From Caldilineaceae bacterium (GTDB lineage Bacteria > Chloroflexota > Anaerolineae > Caldilineales > Caldilineaceae): a DNA stretch of 43,236 nucleotides. Positions 8,523 through 17,549 of this stretch are shown in pieces. The stretch's first letter is position 1. Each line of letters begins with the position of its first letter. The translations under genes were made by a program, and so were the position numbers. Location: positions 1 to 43,236 of the forward strand of contig JALSIX010000075.1 in NCBI GenBank assembly GCA_026989655.1. Reading direction: 5' to 3'. The notes under the pieces were generated by a model. It had not been told where the DNA came from. It searched no databases and worked only from the letters and a program-made list of their open reading frames with translations.

Positions 8523-10034
8523 ATGGATCCCCGGCCTCTCCACCAGTGGACCGTCCATCAGCTCCTGGAGGGCCTTGGCCAGGGCGCCTTTTCCGCCCAG
8601 GAGCTGGCCCAGCACCTGCTGGAGCGCATCCAGGCCGTGGACCCCCAGCTCCACGCCTACCTCCGGGTCGAGCCGGAACGGGTGCTGGCCCAGGCCCGTC
8701 AGGCGGATCGGCGACGTCGCTCCGGAGACCGGTCCCCTCTCCTGGGGATCCCCCTGGCCGTCAAGGATGTCCTGGTGACCCGGGGCGTGGAGACCACCGC
8801 GGGCAGCCGGATCCTCCAGGGCTTTGTCCCGCCCTACACGGCCACTGCCGTGGCCCGGCTGGAGGCGGCCGGCGCGATCCTCCTGGGCAAGACGAACACC
8901 GACGAGTTCGCCATGGGCTCCAGCACGGAGAACAGCGCGTACGGCCCCACCCGCAACCCCTGGAACCTGGACCGGGTGCCTGGCGGCAGCAGCGGAGGCT
9001 CGGCCGCGGCGGTGGCCGCCCGCCTGGCCCCGGCTGCCCTGGGCACGGACACCGGCGGCAGTGTCCGCCAGCCCGCGGCCCTGTGCGGTGTGGTGGGCCT
9101 CAAGCCCTCCTACGGACGGGTGAGCCGGCACGGTCTCATCGCCTACGGCAGCAGCCTGGACCAGGTGGGCCCCATAGCCCAGGATGTGGCCGACGCGGCC
9201 CTGCTGCTCCAGATCATGGCCGGGCCGGACCCCCGGGACAGCACCAGCCTGGATACGTCGGTGCCCGACTACCGGGCCGTCCTGGGCCGGACGATCCAGG
9301 GGCTGCGCATCGGCCTGCCCCAGGAGTACTTCACCGGGGGCATCCAGCCCGAGGTGGACCGGGCCGTCCGGGCCGCGGTGGCCCAGCTGGAGGACCTGGG
9401 CGCCACAGTGGTGCCCATCCGCCTGCGCACCCTGGAGATGGCCCTGCCGGTCTACTACCTGGTGGCCACGGCCGAGGCCAGCGCGAATCTGGCCCGCTAC
9501 GACGGCATCCGCTACGGCCGCCGGACCCCCGCGGCCACGGTGATGGACACCTACCGCCGGACCCGGGGCCAGGGCTTCGGGGCCGAGGTCAAACGGCGCA
9601 TCATGCTGGGTACCTACGCCCTGAGCGCGGGCTACTACGATGCCTACTACCTGAAGGCCCAACAGGTCCGAACCCTGATCCGCCAGGACTTCGAGGCCGC
9701 CTTCCAGCAGGTGGACGTCATCGCCTCGCCCACCTCCCCTACCACGGCCTTTCGCCTGGGGGAACGCACCGAGGATCCGCTGCAGATGTACCTGGCCGAT
9801 ATCTTCACCGTGAGCGTGAACTTGACGGGCATGTGCGCCATCAGCGTGCCCTGTGGCTTCGATGAGGCCGGCCTGCCCATTGGGCTCCAGCTCATGGGGC
9901 CCCACCTGGGCGAGGAACGGATCCTGCAGGTGGCCTACGCCTACCAACAGGTGACCGAGTGGCATCGCCGATGTCCTCCATCGGCGTCGCCGGAGCAAGA
10001 GCAAGCGGCGCGGACGCGAGACAGCCGACCATGA
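8523..10034 (+). CDS. gatA: Asp-tRNA(Asn)/Glu-tRNA(Gln) amidotransferase subunit A (glutamine amidase)
   Basis: GatA hydrolyses glutamine and channels ammonia to GatB for amidation of misacylated tRNA. It is an amidase-signature protein of 503 residues. The Ser-cis-Ser-Lys triad is visible as Lys81 in [11 protein letters not shown], the serines of [12 protein letters not shown] around residues 156-157, and the nucleophile Ser180 in [13 protein letters not shown]. The length and the lack of gaps suggest an intact enzyme. The gene sits 3 bp behind gatC; gatB is not in the window and must be elsewhere. The last 20 or so residues (after TEWHRR) are charged and low in similarity to the family core, as is common for GatA tails. 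Confidence 0.96.
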   Translation: MDPRPLHQWTVHQLLEGLGQGAFSAQELAQHLLERIQAVDPQLHAYLRVEPERVLAQARQADRRRRSGDRSPLLGIPLAVKDVLVTRGVETTAGSRILQGFVPPYTATAVARLEAAGAILLGKTNTDEFAMGSSTENSAYGPTRNPWNLDRVPGGSSGGSAAAVAARLAPAALGTDTGGSVRQPAALCGVVGLKPSYGRVSRHGLIAYGSSLDQVGPIAQDVADAALLLQIMAGPDPRDSTSLDTSVPDYRAVLGRTIQGLRIGLPQEYFTGGIQPEVDRAVRAAVAQLEDLGATVVPIRLRTLEMALPVYYLVATAEASANLARYDGIRYGRRTPAATVMDTYRRTRGQGFGAEVKRRIMLGTYALSAGYYDAYYLKAQQVRTLIRQDFEAAFQQVDVIASPTSPTTAFRLGERTEDPLQMYLADIFTVSVNLTGMCAISVPCGFDEAGLPIGLQLMGPHLGEERILQVAYAYQQVTEWHRRCPPSASPEQEQAARTRDSRP

Positions 10035-10066
10035 TGCACCGCCGAGCGTGGATCGCCTTCCTGGCC

Positions 10067-10216
10067 CTCTGGAATTCCGCCATCGCATGAAGCCGGCAAC
10101 CCGCCGGTGGAGCCGCCGGGGGTTGTGCAATCGGCTGCCAAGGCTCCCCAGGTCGACCCCAGGCCGCTACGGCTCTGGGGTTCGGAGATCGGGCCTGTTC
10201 CCGCGGAATTCCAGAG
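10067..10216. repeat. 150-bp segment bounded by 14-bp perfect inverted repeats
   Basis: CTCTGGAATTCCGC at 10067-10080 and GCGGAATTCCAGAG at 10203-10216 are exact reverse complements. Each arm contains the palindrome GGAATTCC. The segment fills most of the gap between gatA and the aminotransferase and encodes nothing I recognise. GATCGCC occurs on both sides (10051-10057 and 10218-10224), but not directly abutting the left arm. A MITE-like remnant is possible but unproven. Confidence 0.6.
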
Positions 10217-10237
10217 AGATCGCCAGGAGATCGAGCC

Positions 10238-11515
10238 ATGCGCGAGCGTTGCTCCCCATCTCTTCACGGCTACCAGGCCCCTGTCCAGGTCGTGGAGCCG
10301 CCCCAGCACAGCCACCCCCACTCCCCCGGGCGCCCTCTGCAGGGACGTCTCAGCCGTCGGGTCCAACAGGTGCCCCCATCGGGCATCCGCCGCTTCTTCG
10401 ACATCGCAGCCACCCTGGAGGACGTCATCAGCCTGGGCATCGGGGAACCCGATTTCACCACTCCTCCGCCCATCCTCCAGGCCGGCCTGAACAGCCTGGA
10501 GCGGGGCCAGACCGGCTACACCGCCAACGCAGGGATGATGGCCCTGCGGGAGGCCATCGCGGCCATGCTCCATCGTCGCTATCAGGGGCCTCGCTACGAT
10601 CCTGCGACCGAGGTGCTGGTCACCGTAGGGGTGAGCGAGGGCATGTACCTGGCCATGCAGGCCCTGCTGGACCCAGGAGATGAGGTCCTGGTTCCCCAGC
10701 CGTGCTTCGTGTCCTACCCCGCGGACGTGGTCCTGGCCGGCGGCACCGTGGTGGAGATCCCCACCTGTGCCCGCCATCGGTTCGTTCCCACCCCGGAACA
10801 ACTGGAGGCGGCCATCACCCCGCGGACCAAGGCCCTGCTCATCGGCTATCCCTGCAACCCCACCGGCGCGGTGATGGACCGGGAGGAGCTCCTGGCCATC
10901 GCCCGGGTGGTGGCCAGGCACGACCTGTTGGTCATCTCCGACGAGATCTACGATCGCCTGGTCTATGACGGCCACCAGCACGTGATGTTCGCCAGCCTGC
11001 CGGGCATGGCCCAGCGGACCATCCACCTGGGGGGCATGAGCAAGGACTACGCCATGACCGGATGGCGGGTGGGCTATGCAGCGGGCCCGGCAGAGCTGAT
11101 CGGGGCCATGCGGAAGATCCACCAGTACCTCATCATGTCCGCGCCCACCCCCAGCCAGATCGCGGCCCTGGCCGCCCTGACCGACCCGGCCGCGGAGGAG
11201 GCGGTCCAGGCCATGGTGGCCGCGTACGACGCGCGCCGTCGGCTGATGGTGGCGGGGCTGAACCAGATGGGCCTGACGTGTGTGGTGCCTCGAGGGGCCT
11301 TCTACGCGTTTCCCAGCGTGGCGTCCACAGGGATGGACGAATACACCTTTGCCGAGCGGCTGTTGGTGGAGGAGAAGGTGGCCGTCATCCCGGGGAGCGT
11401 GTTCGGCAAGGGGGGAGAAGGGCACGTGCGGTGTGCCTACGCAGCCTCCGAGGCCCACATCCAGGAGGCCCTGGAACGCATGGCCCGCTTCATCCAGCGC
11501 CACCGGATGGCCTAG
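10238..11515 (+). CDS. PLP-dependent class I/II aminotransferase
   Basis: This is a fold-type I aminotransferase of the aspartate/aromatic type that moves an amino group between an amino acid and a 2-oxo acid. Family features are LGIGEPDF, the cofactor-contact segment YPCNPTGAVM, SDEIYDRLVYDG and the PLP lysine K269 in GGMSKDYAMTGWRVGY. The C-terminal domain ends with FIQRHRMA. Start ATG 10238 has AGGAG at 10225-10229. It gives 425 residues with an unusual Pro/His-rich N-terminal extension of about 36 residues before the normal LSRRVQQVPPSGIRRFFD start. A non-ATG start further in cannot be excluded. The 3' end overlaps the convergent methylase gene by 26 bp. The substrate cannot be deduced; similar proteins are often annotated as aspartate or aromatic aminotransferases. 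Confidence 0.9.
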   Translation: MRERCSPSLHGYQAPVQVVEPPQHSHPHSPGRPLQGRLSRRVQQVPPSGIRRFFDIAATLEDVISLGIGEPDFTTPPPILQAGLNSLERGQTGYTANAGMMALREAIAAMLHRRYQGPRYDPATEVLVTVGVSEGMYLAMQALLDPGDEVLVPQPCFVSYPADVVLAGGTVVEIPTCARHRFVPTPEQLEAAITPRTKALLIGYPCNPTGAVMDREELLAIARVVARHDLLVISDEIYDRLVYDGHQHVMFASLPGMAQRTIHLGGMSKDYAMTGWRVGYAAGPAELIGAMRKIHQYLIMSAPTPSQIAALAALTDPAAEEAVQAMVAAYDARRRLMVAGLNQMGLTCVVPRGAFYAFPSVASTGMDEYTFAERLLVEEKVAVIPGSVFGKGGEGHVRCAYAASEAHIQEALERMARFIQRHRMA

Positions 11516-12389
11516 TCGGAGACGTGCCTTCTCCGGGGATGTTGCGCAGGGCCAGGATCTCCTGGGCCGGCGAGCGGTCTCCCGTGCACGCGATGCGGCG
11601 CGGGCCATCCAGGATCTGGACCTGGAAGCCCAGGCCCCGGTAGAGGGCCAGGATCCGGGCGGTGGCCTGGTTGGAGGCCACCACCGGTCCCGGATGTCGG
11701 GCCAGCCACTCGGCCAGACGTATCTGGTCTTCCCAGGCAAAGCCATCCTTGGTGTACTGGCGGAAGGGCACGTCGTAGGGCGGATCCGCGTAGAGGAAGT
11801 CCGTGGGCTCCAGGCGTAGCTTCTCGAAATCTCCCCAGCGGAAGGTCCAGGAGGCCAGCACGGGGCGGTAGGCGGTGAAATCCCGGCGGTAGCGGATGCG
11901 CTTGTAGCGGCCCATGGGCACGTTGAACTCGCCCCGCTTGTTGAAGCGGCAGAGGCCGTTGTAGCCGGTCCGGTTCAGGTAGTAGAAGAGGGAGACGGCC
12001 TCCAGGCTCTCCTCCTGGCCCGAGCGGATCAGGTGGTTGAAGCGGGCCCGGTGCGCGTAGTAGAGCTCCGGATCGTTCTCCATGGGGATCCGGATCTCCA
12101 GGCCTCGCTGCAGCCAGCGGTAGAAGTGGATCAGGTGGGGGTTGATGTCGTTGAGCAGGGCTCGGGCGGGGCGAAGGGCCAGGGGAATGGCCAGGCCACC
12201 GCAGAAGGGCTCCACCAGCCGGGGCATCCCGGCGGCCTCCCAGAGGGGCCGGATATGGGGGACCAACCAGCGCTTGCCGCCGGCCCACTTGAGGGGAGGC
12301 CGCAGCTCCTGGGGGGGATCCGGCTCCGTGCGCTCGGTCGGCATGGGTGCGGTCATCAGCAGTTCACGAATGCGTAGCGGAGTCGGCAT
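11490..12389 (-). CDS. DNA adenine methylase, D12 class (Dam-like)
   Basis: This enzyme transfers a methyl group from S-adenosylmethionine to N6 of adenine in DNA. The D12 order is clear: PPLKWAGGK near residues 31-39, VEPFCGG at about 59-65 (AdoMet binding), and the catalytic DPPY at about 202-205. With ATG 12389 it has 299 residues, near the usual size. That start has GAGG 8 bases upstream inside a GAGGATGC tandem repeat. GTG 12446 and ATG 12356 are alternatives, because the conserved core begins only at LRPPLKWAGG. The C-terminal coding end overlaps the convergent aminotransferase by 26 bp. No restriction endonuclease gene is adjacent, so it looks like an orphan methylase. The target site is unknown; GATC is only a guess from family membership. 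Confidence 0.9.
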   Translation of the reverse strand: MPTPLRIRELLMTAPMPTERTEPDPPQELRPPLKWAGGKRWLVPHIRPLWEAAGMPRLVEPFCGGLAIPLALRPARALLNDINPHLIHFYRWLQRGLEIRIPMENDPELYYAHRARFNHLIRSGQEESLEAVSLFYYLNRTGYNGLCRFNKRGEFNVPMGRYKRIRYRRDFTAYRPVLASWTFRWGDFEKLRLEPTDFLYADPPYDVPFRQYTKDGFAWEDQIRLAEWLARHPGPVVASNQATARILALYRGLGFQVQILDGPRRIACTGDRSPAQEILALRNIPGEGTSPTRPSGGAG

Positions 12390-12446
12390 CCTCGCATCCT
12401 CAGATGCCGATTCCAGGGAGGCGATGCCGCATCGGAGGATGCTCAC
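12386..12446 (-). repeat. GAGGATGC repeats in the region before the methylase
   Basis: On the plus strand GCATCCTC occurs twice in tandem (12386-12393, 12394-12401), and its complement GAGGATGC recurs at 12435-12442. The outer copies can form an 8-bp stem. The cluster overlaps the possible start codons of the methylase, so it may be a hairpin or operator affecting its expression. Confidence 0.5.
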
Positions 12447-12478
12447 TCCTCCGTTTGGCTAAAATCGTGAATTACTGG

Positions 12479-13051
12479 TCATGGGGGCGGTGTGACCAGT
12501 TCGCGGCGGGCGCCGGCCCGACGCAGCTCGTCGTCCAGGCGTAGGCGCATGAGCTCCAGATACCAGAAGGGCTGGCTCAGGTTCAGGTCCAGGATACGGC
12601 CGTTGATCTGGCGGACGTGGATCTCCCAGCGGGCCAGATGATGGTCCCAGCTTCGCTGCAGCGCGGCCACGTCCACCGCTTCCTGGGCCAGGGCGTGCTC
12701 CACCCAGGCCCAGGTCCGGCGGATCTCCGCGCGCAGCTCCTGGATCTCGGCCAGGATCTCCTTGCGGTCCAGGATCCAGGCCGGCGGCAGGTCGTTGTCC
12801 TTGAGGAGCTTGTGGGCCAGGGCCAGCTCGGGCGGCTCGTTGGGATTGGGCTGCAGCTCCTGGGGTTTGCCCTGGCCGGCCAGATTGTCGAACTCCCCCC
12901 GGGCCATGGCCTCTTCCAGGATCTCGGAGGTGAGATCCCGCCACTGTTCCAGGGTCCGGCGGGGGCGCCTGCGTCGGGCCTGGTCCAGGCGCTGTCTCCG
13001 GTCTTCGTCCCAACGGGATGGGCGCTGGGTGTCCTCGGGCTGCGTGGCCAT
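12479..13051 (-). CDS. DUF1992 (DnaJ C28 conserved domain) protein
   Basis: This is a 190-residue soluble protein of unknown function with the DUF1992 core. The core reads ILEEAMARGEFDNLAGQGKP followed by a Pro/Asn-rich stretch and LAHKLLKDNDLPPAWILDRKEI. In other organisms this domain occurs alone or behind a J domain (DNAJC28); no J domain is present here. The C-terminal half is helical and rich in Arg and Trp, ending in LRRAGARRELVTPPP. I chose ATG 13051 (MATQPEDTQ) because a promoter-like pair lies just upstream at 13104-13132 and the longer frame reads as compositionally odd sequence. The methylase follows on the same strand, its coding region beginning 89 bp further on, so the two may be co-transcribed. 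Confidence 0.82.
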   Translation of the reverse strand: MATQPEDTQRPSRWDEDRRQRLDQARRRRPRRTLEQWRDLTSEILEEAMARGEFDNLAGQGKPQELQPNPNEPPELALAHKLLKDNDLPPAWILDRKEILAEIQELRAEIRRTWAWVEHALAQEAVDVAALQRSWDHHLARWEIHVRQINGRILDLNLSQPFWYLELMRLRLDDELRRAGARRELVTPPP

Positions 13052-13103
13052 GCCGAACCTGTCCCCGAAGGCTGTCAGGCCGCACCGGTGCGTTCCGGGT
13101 TCA

Positions 13104-13132
13104 AGCCTACCATCGATGGGACGTTCCATCAA
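13104..13132 (-). promoter_or_regulatory. Candidate promoter for the DUF1992 gene
   Basis: Read on the minus strand, TTGATG (13132-13127) and TAGGCT (13109-13104) are 17 bp apart. The match to consensus is moderate (4/6 and 3/6), but the position is right for a start at 13051. Confidence 0.35.
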
Positions 13133-13281
13133 GTGGACGGGTCTTTCCCTCCGGTGGCCGGCAACGGGGGCCCGTCCACGGGCCCCGGAAGTCGCCTGGG
13201 GGCATGGGAGGCCGGGTTCGGTCCAGGGCCGGCCAGGTGGTTTCTCGGGGTGGGAGGGCCCGGGGCGTCCTGGAAACGCGA

Positions 13282-13310
13282 TTGACAAAGTCCCCCATCG
13301 TTGTTAGGAT
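13282..13310 (+). promoter_or_regulatory. Sigma-70-type promoter for oppD-oppF
   Basis: TTGACA (13282-13287), a 17-bp spacer and TAGGAT (13305-13310) form a strong promoter. The predicted transcription start near 13317 leaves about 80 nt before the oppD start codon. Confidence 0.75.
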
Positions 13311-13397
13311 TACGCTACCGCTGGTCTCGACATCTCATCCCCCGCGTCGCAGACCGGAGTTTGGCCCACGTACCCACGCATCGAAGGAGCGGCCCAG

Positions 13398-14426
13398 ATG
13401 GGGAAATTACTGGAAGTCAAGAACCTCAAGACGCAGTTCTTCACCCAGGATGGCATCGTCCACGCGGTCAACGGCATCTCCTACGAGGTGAACGAGGGCG
13501 AGACGGTGGCCATCGTGGGTGAGTCGGGCAGCGGCAAGAGCGTGGGCGTCATGTCCCTCATCCGCCTGATCCCCGAGCCCCCGGGCAAGATCGTGGACGG
13601 GGAGGCCTGGTTCGACGGCCAGGACCTGCTCCAGCTGAGCGAGGAGGAGCTGCGGCGGATCCGGGGCAAGCGCATCGCCATGATCTTCCAGGATCCCATG
13701 ACCTCCTTGAACCCGGTGTTGACCATCGGCCGCCAGATCACCGAGGCCCTGGAACTGCATCTACGGATGGGCAAGGAGGAGGCCCGGAAGCGGGCCATCG
13801 AGCTGTTGGAGATGGTGGGCATCCCCGGCGCCGCCTCCCGCATCGACGACTATCCCCACCAGTTCTCCGGCGGCATGCGCCAGCGGGTGATGATCGCGAT
13901 GGGGCTGAGCTGCAACCCCGAGCTGCTCATCGCGGACGAGCCCACCACCGCGTTGGACGTGACCATCCAGGCCCAGATCGTGGAGCTGGTGAAGCGCCTG
14001 CAGGAAGAGCTGGGCATGGCCATCATCTGGATCACCCACGACCTGGGGGTGGTGGCCAGTCTGGCCGACCGGGTGTTGGTGATGTACTCGGGCTTCATCG
14101 TGGAGGAGGCCCCCGTGGACGAGATCTACGAGAGCCCCCGACACCCCTACACCCTGGGCCTGCTCCGCTCCATTCCCCGTCTGGACCTGGGCCGCCAGAA
14201 ACGGCTGATCCCCATCGAGGGGCTTCCCCCAGATCTGTTGGATCCGCCCACCCACTGCCCCTTTGCCCCCCGCTGCCCCTTTGTCATCGACAGGTGTTGG
14301 GAGGAAAATCCGCCCCTGGAGCCGGTGGGGCCGAACCGACGGGCCGCGTGTTGGGTGGACATCTCCGGTGTGAACATCTACGAGACCAGCGACTTCGAAC
14401 AGACCACGGGAGCTGCGCAACCATGA
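13398..14426 (+). CDS. Peptide/nickel-type ABC transporter ATP-binding protein (OppD/DppD)
   Basis: This is one of the two ATPase subunits that power an oligopeptide, dipeptide or nickel importer at the inner face of the membrane. The Walker A motif GESGSGKS is at residues 41-48. The ABC signature is in [16 protein letters not shown] and Walker B in [12 protein letters not shown]. The switch His follows in WITHDLGVV. The C-terminal oligo_HPY region contains [16 protein letters not shown] and a late Cys, a Cys set typical of this subfamily. AAGGAG precedes ATG 13398. The stop overlaps the start of the second ATPase (ATGA), so the two are translationally coupled. Neither binding-protein nor permease genes are adjacent, so the substrate is unknown. 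Confidence 0.94.
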   Translation: MGKLLEVKNLKTQFFTQDGIVHAVNGISYEVNEGETVAIVGESGSGKSVGVMSLIRLIPEPPGKIVDGEAWFDGQDLLQLSEEELRRIRGKRIAMIFQDPMTSLNPVLTIGRQITEALELHLRMGKEEARKRAIELLEMVGIPGAASRIDDYPHQFSGGMRQRVMIAMGLSCNPELLIADEPTTALDVTIQAQIVELVKRLQEELGMAIIWITHDLGVVASLADRVLVMYSGFIVEEAPVDEIYESPRHPYTLGLLRSIPRLDLGRQKRLIPIEGLPPDLLDPPTHCPFAPRCPFVIDRCWEENPPLEPVGPNRRAACWVDISGVNIYETSDFEQTTGAAQP

Positions 14427-15538
14427 GTGCTGAACAGACCCGGCAACCATCCACCAATGGCTCGGCCCAGGGGAGCGAGGCCCAGAACGACGGCGCGCTG
14501 CTCCAGGTCCGCAACCTGAAGATGCACTTCCCCATCACCCGGGGGATCATCTTCCAGCGTCGGGTGGGCAGCATCAAGGCCGTGGACGGGATCAGCTTCG
14601 ACCTGCGCCGCGGGGAGACCTTGGGCCTGGTGGGGGAGTCCGGCTGTGGGAAGTCCACCACGGGACGGGCCATCCTCCGCCTCTACGAGCCCACGTCGGG
14701 GGAGGTCCTCTTCGAAGGGCAGGACCTGACGAAGATGAAACCCAGCGATCTGCGGCGCATGCGTCGCAAGATGCAGATGATCTTCCAGGATCCCTATGCC
14801 TCCCTGAATCCCCGCATGACCGTGGGCAGCATCATCGGGGAACCCCTGGAGGTCCACAACATCGGCAACGGCCGCAAGGAGAGGCAGGAACGGGTCCAGG
14901 AGCTCCTGCGCATCGTGGGGCTGAACCCCTATTTCATCAACCGCTATCCCCACGAGTTCTCCGGCGGCCAGCGACAGCGCATCGGTATCGCCCGGGCCCT
15001 GGCGGTGAACCCCTCCTTCATCGTCTGCGACGAGCCCATCTCCGCGCTGGACGTCTCCATCCAGGCCCAGATCATCAACCTGCTGGAGGATCTCCAGCAG
15101 GAACTGGGGCTCACCTACCTCTTCATCGCCCACGACCTGTCCGTGGTGCGCCACATCTCCGACCGGATCGCGGTCATGTATCTGGGCAAGATCGTGGAGC
15201 TGGCCGATCGGGACGAGCTGTACGAGAACCCGCTGCACCCCTACACCAAGGCCCTTCTCTCCGCGGTCCCCATCCCCGATCCCAAGGTGGAGCGCAAGCG
15301 GCAGCGCATCATCCTGGAGGGGGATGTCCCCAGCCCGGCCAACCCGCCCAAGGGGTGCAACTTCTGCACCCGCTGCCCCCAGGTGATGGACATCTGTCGG
15401 GAGTATGAGCCCGCCTTCACCGACCTGGGCGACGGCCATTACGTGGCCTGTTTCCTCTACGAAGGGGTGGAACCCCTGGACGAGGAGGGCAACCCAGTCC
15501 AGGGGGTTGCCCTGGAGCGGACGCCGGCCCAGACCTAG
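14423..15538 (+). CDS. Peptide/nickel-type ABC transporter ATP-binding protein (OppF/DppF)
   Basis: This is the partner ATPase of the upstream OppD-like protein. Walker A GESGCGKS lies at residues 71-78. The signature is in [15 protein letters not shown] and Walker B in [12 protein letters not shown]. The His switch follows in [11 protein letters not shown]. The C-terminal oligo_HPY region has [19 protein letters not shown] and a final Cys in [13 protein letters not shown] 14423 overlaps the preceding stop codon by 4 bp and gives 371 residues. An N-terminal tail of about 25 polar residues precedes the domain. A strong GC-rich hairpin lies about 70 bp after the stop. The lack of permease and binding-protein genes means it must work with components encoded elsewhere. 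Confidence 0.94.
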   Translation: MSAEQTRQPSTNGSAQGSEAQNDGALLQVRNLKMHFPITRGIIFQRRVGSIKAVDGISFDLRRGETLGLVGESGCGKSTTGRAILRLYEPTSGEVLFEGQDLTKMKPSDLRRMRRKMQMIFQDPYASLNPRMTVGSIIGEPLEVHNIGNGRKERQERVQELLRIVGLNPYFINRYPHEFSGGQRQRIGIARALAVNPSFIVCDEPISALDVSIQAQIINLLEDLQQELGLTYLFIAHDLSVVRHISDRIAVMYLGKIVELADRDELYENPLHPYTKALLSAVPIPDPKVERKRQRIILEGDVPSPANPPKGCNFCTRCPQVMDICREYEPAFTDLGDGHYVACFLYEGVEPLDEEGNPVQGVALERTPAQT

Positions 15539-15855
15539 GTCCGCGCGTTCGAGACGTCGGTCCGCTTCCTCGGGGGCCCTATTGCCCTGTCCTCACGACC
15601 CGCTCGGGGTCCCGTCCCCTGTCCAGGGCGGGACCCCATGGAGCCGCTCTCTGGCCTTGGGCTCGTCCAAGGCCCCCCTGGCCTGCCACCCGTGCCCTGG
15701 CATCTCTGCCGGGGGCCCTCTCTGCCCCGACGCCCACGCCCGGAACCCGTCTGGGGTCCCCGGTTTCGCGGATCGAGGCCCCGGTGGTGTATACTCCGCC
15801 TTTGGGCGAGCGGGCACGTCGCCCCGGATGTCTGCGTCGTTGAGTCGCGAGAGCC
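15539..15855 (+). other. Intergenic region after oppF
   Basis: This 317-bp gap contains no gene that I can support. It holds the strong hairpin at 15606-15637. It also holds a TATACT hexamer at 15790-15795 that could be a -10 element for the membrane glycosyltransferase gene starting at 15856, although no good -35 is present. The rest is GC-rich with no clear repeat. Confidence 0.4.
15606..15637 (+). terminator. GC-rich hairpin after oppF, possible terminator
   Basis: GGGGTCCCG (15606-15614) pairs perfectly with CGGGACCCC (15629-15637). A further CCC/GGG pairing inside extends the stem across a one-base bulge. No T-tract follows, so it may serve as a Rho-associated terminator or as mRNA 3' end protection rather than a classic intrinsic terminator. 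Confidence 0.4.
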
Positions 15856-17535
15856 ATGTCCCCCGAGACGCCGCGCGCGCGGATCCTCTACGGAACCTCC
15901 CTGGTGGTGGGCCTCTCCACCGTCGCCCTCCTGGTGTCCACCGCGGGCCCCATCGGTGTCACCTGGGACGAGCCCATCTACAGCGAGGCGGCTGAACGGG
16001 CGGCGCGCTGGCTGGGCCTGGTGGCCCGGGGGCGCCTGGCCCAGGCCTTCGAGCCCACTTCCTTCGGCCTGAGCTGGGGGCTGGTCAACGAACACCCTCC
16101 TCTGGTCCGGATCCTCAACGGCCTGGGATGGGCGTGGACCCGGAACTGGCTTCCGGCGCCCCTCTCCCATCGAGTGGGCACCATGGTCCTGGCCGGCGCG
16201 ACCCTGGGCATCCTGTACGGCTTCCTGGCCCGACATCGCCATCCCCGAGTGGCCCTGATGGCCGTGGCCGCCTGGCTCACCATGCCCCGGCTCTTCTTCC
16301 ACATGCACCTGAACACCCTGGACTTCCCGGTGGCGGCCGCGTGGATCCTGGCCACCGGCCTCTTCTACGTGTGCTTTCGCCCCCCGCAGCCCCGGGCCAC
16401 GGCCAGCCTTTGGGCCGGGGTGGGGCTGGGGATCACCCTGCTGACCAAGATCACCGGGGTGTTGCTGGTGCCCTTCTGGGGGCTGTGGTTGCTCCTCTAT
16501 CGGCGGACCCCACGACATCTTCTCCTCCTGGCCCTGAGCGGGCCGGTGGCCCTGGCGGTCCTCTACCTGGGATGGCCGTGGATCTGGAAGGACCCGGTGG
16601 GCGGGCTTCTCCGCTGGGTTCGGTTCTTCCAGGGCCACTACGAGATTCGCCAATGGTTCGCGGGCCAACTCTACGTGGACACGCCCTGGTTCGTTCCGCC
16701 CGCGGTGGTGGCCATCACCACGCCGGTGCCGCTGTGGGTTCTCGCGGGGGTGGGCGCCTTCCGGGGGATTCGATGGCGCCCTGGCCCACCCCGGGTGGAG
16801 CCGTGGATCGGGCTGCACCTCTTGGGCATGGCCACCGTCCTGGGCTACTATGCGCTGCCCTTCACCACCCCCATCCACGACCAGGAACGCCTGTTGCTGC
16901 CTGCCCTGGCCCATCTGGCCATCCTGGCCGGGGAGGGATTCGACGGGCTCTGGCAAGCCCTTGTCCCGCGGACGCCGTTGGGCCGGCTCCGGGCGGCCTG
17001 GGGGCAGGGGATCCTGGCCCTGCTGCTCCTGCTCCCCGGGGCCGTGGAGACCGCCCGCCTGCATCCGTACCAGTTGGCCTACTACAGCCGGCTGGTGGGG
17101 GGACTTCGGGGGGCCCAGGCGTTGGGGATGGAGACCACCTATTTCGCGGCCACCTACGGGGCGTTCCTCCCCTGGCTCAACCGACTTCCCCCCCAGAGCA
17201 CCCTGTGGGTCATGCCCAACAGTTGGGACGTGATATACTACTACCAGCGCCAGGGCCTGCTGCGGAAAGACCTGGTGTTGCTGCGTCCGCCCGGATGGGG
17301 AAGCTTCTACGACGACCAGGGGGTCCCCTTCGCGGTGGGCACCCTGGCGGACGCGGACTACGCCCTGATCGAACGCCGCCAGACCACCTTCAACCGGGCG
17401 ATCCCGGAGTACGCGCTCCAGCTTGAATGGGCCACCCGTCGCCCAGAGCTGGCCCGAGTGGAGCGGGAGGGCGTGGTGTTGGCCAGCCTCCACGCCGCGG
17501 ACGAGGCCCGGTGGCTTGCGGTGACGCAACCGTAG
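15856..17535 (+). CDS. Polytopic membrane protein, GT-C/ArnT-PMT-like glycosyltransferase
   Basis: This is a 559-residue membrane protein resembling dolichyl/polyprenyl-phosphate sugar transferases (GT39/ArnT superfamily). An acidic segment TWDEPIY follows the first membrane helix, as expected for the catalytic first loop of GT-C enzymes. NEHPPLVRIL contains the His-Pro-Pro motif common in this group. About ten hydrophobic helices follow, and a C-terminal soluble part begins near residue 430. The start ATG 15856 precedes SPETPRARILYG and the first helix; no strong Shine-Dalgarno site is visible. It is followed after 14 bp by a second protein of the same general type and then by a GNAT protein, which suggests an envelope or glycan operon. 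The sugar donor and acceptor are unknown. Confidence 0.78.
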   Translation: MSPETPRARILYGTSLVVGLSTVALLVSTAGPIGVTWDEPIYSEAAERAARWLGLVARGRLAQAFEPTSFGLSWGLVNEHPPLVRILNGLGWAWTRNWLPAPLSHRVGTMVLAGATLGILYGFLARHRHPRVALMAVAAWLTMPRLFFHMHLNTLDFPVAAAWILATGLFYVCFRPPQPRATASLWAGVGLGITLLTKITGVLLVPFWGLWLLLYRRTPRHLLLLALSGPVALAVLYLGWPWIWKDPVGGLLRWVRFFQGHYEIRQWFAGQLYVDTPWFVPPAVVAITTPVPLWVLAGVGAFRGIRWRPGPPRVEPWIGLHLLGMATVLGYYALPFTTPIHDQERLLLPALAHLAILAGEGFDGLWQALVPRTPLGRLRAAWGQGILALLLLLPGAVETARLHPYQLAYYSRLVGGLRGAQALGMETTYFAATYGAFLPWLNRLPPQSTLWVMPNSWDVIYYYQRQGLLRKDLVLLRPPGWGSFYDDQGVPFAVGTLADADYALIERRQTTFNRAIPEYALQLEWATRRPELARVEREGVVLASLHAADEARWLAVTQP

Positions 17536-17549
17536 CGAGCGAGGCCTGG

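Larger units (their letters stand above)
13052..13397. other. Divergent intergenic region DUF1992 / oppD
   Basis: This 346-bp gap separates two divergent genes. It holds the minus-strand promoter candidate at 13104-13132 and the stronger plus-strand promoter at 13282-13310. The roughly 80-nt oppD leader ends in AAGGAG before ATG 13398. The remainder (about 13140-13280) is GC-rich and shows no gene or clear repeat. Confidence 0.5.

Noticed and set aside
10031-10090. 19-codon hydrophobic open frame overlapping the gatA stop
   Set aside because: It has no ribosome binding site and ends inside the inverted-repeat element; it is likely chance.
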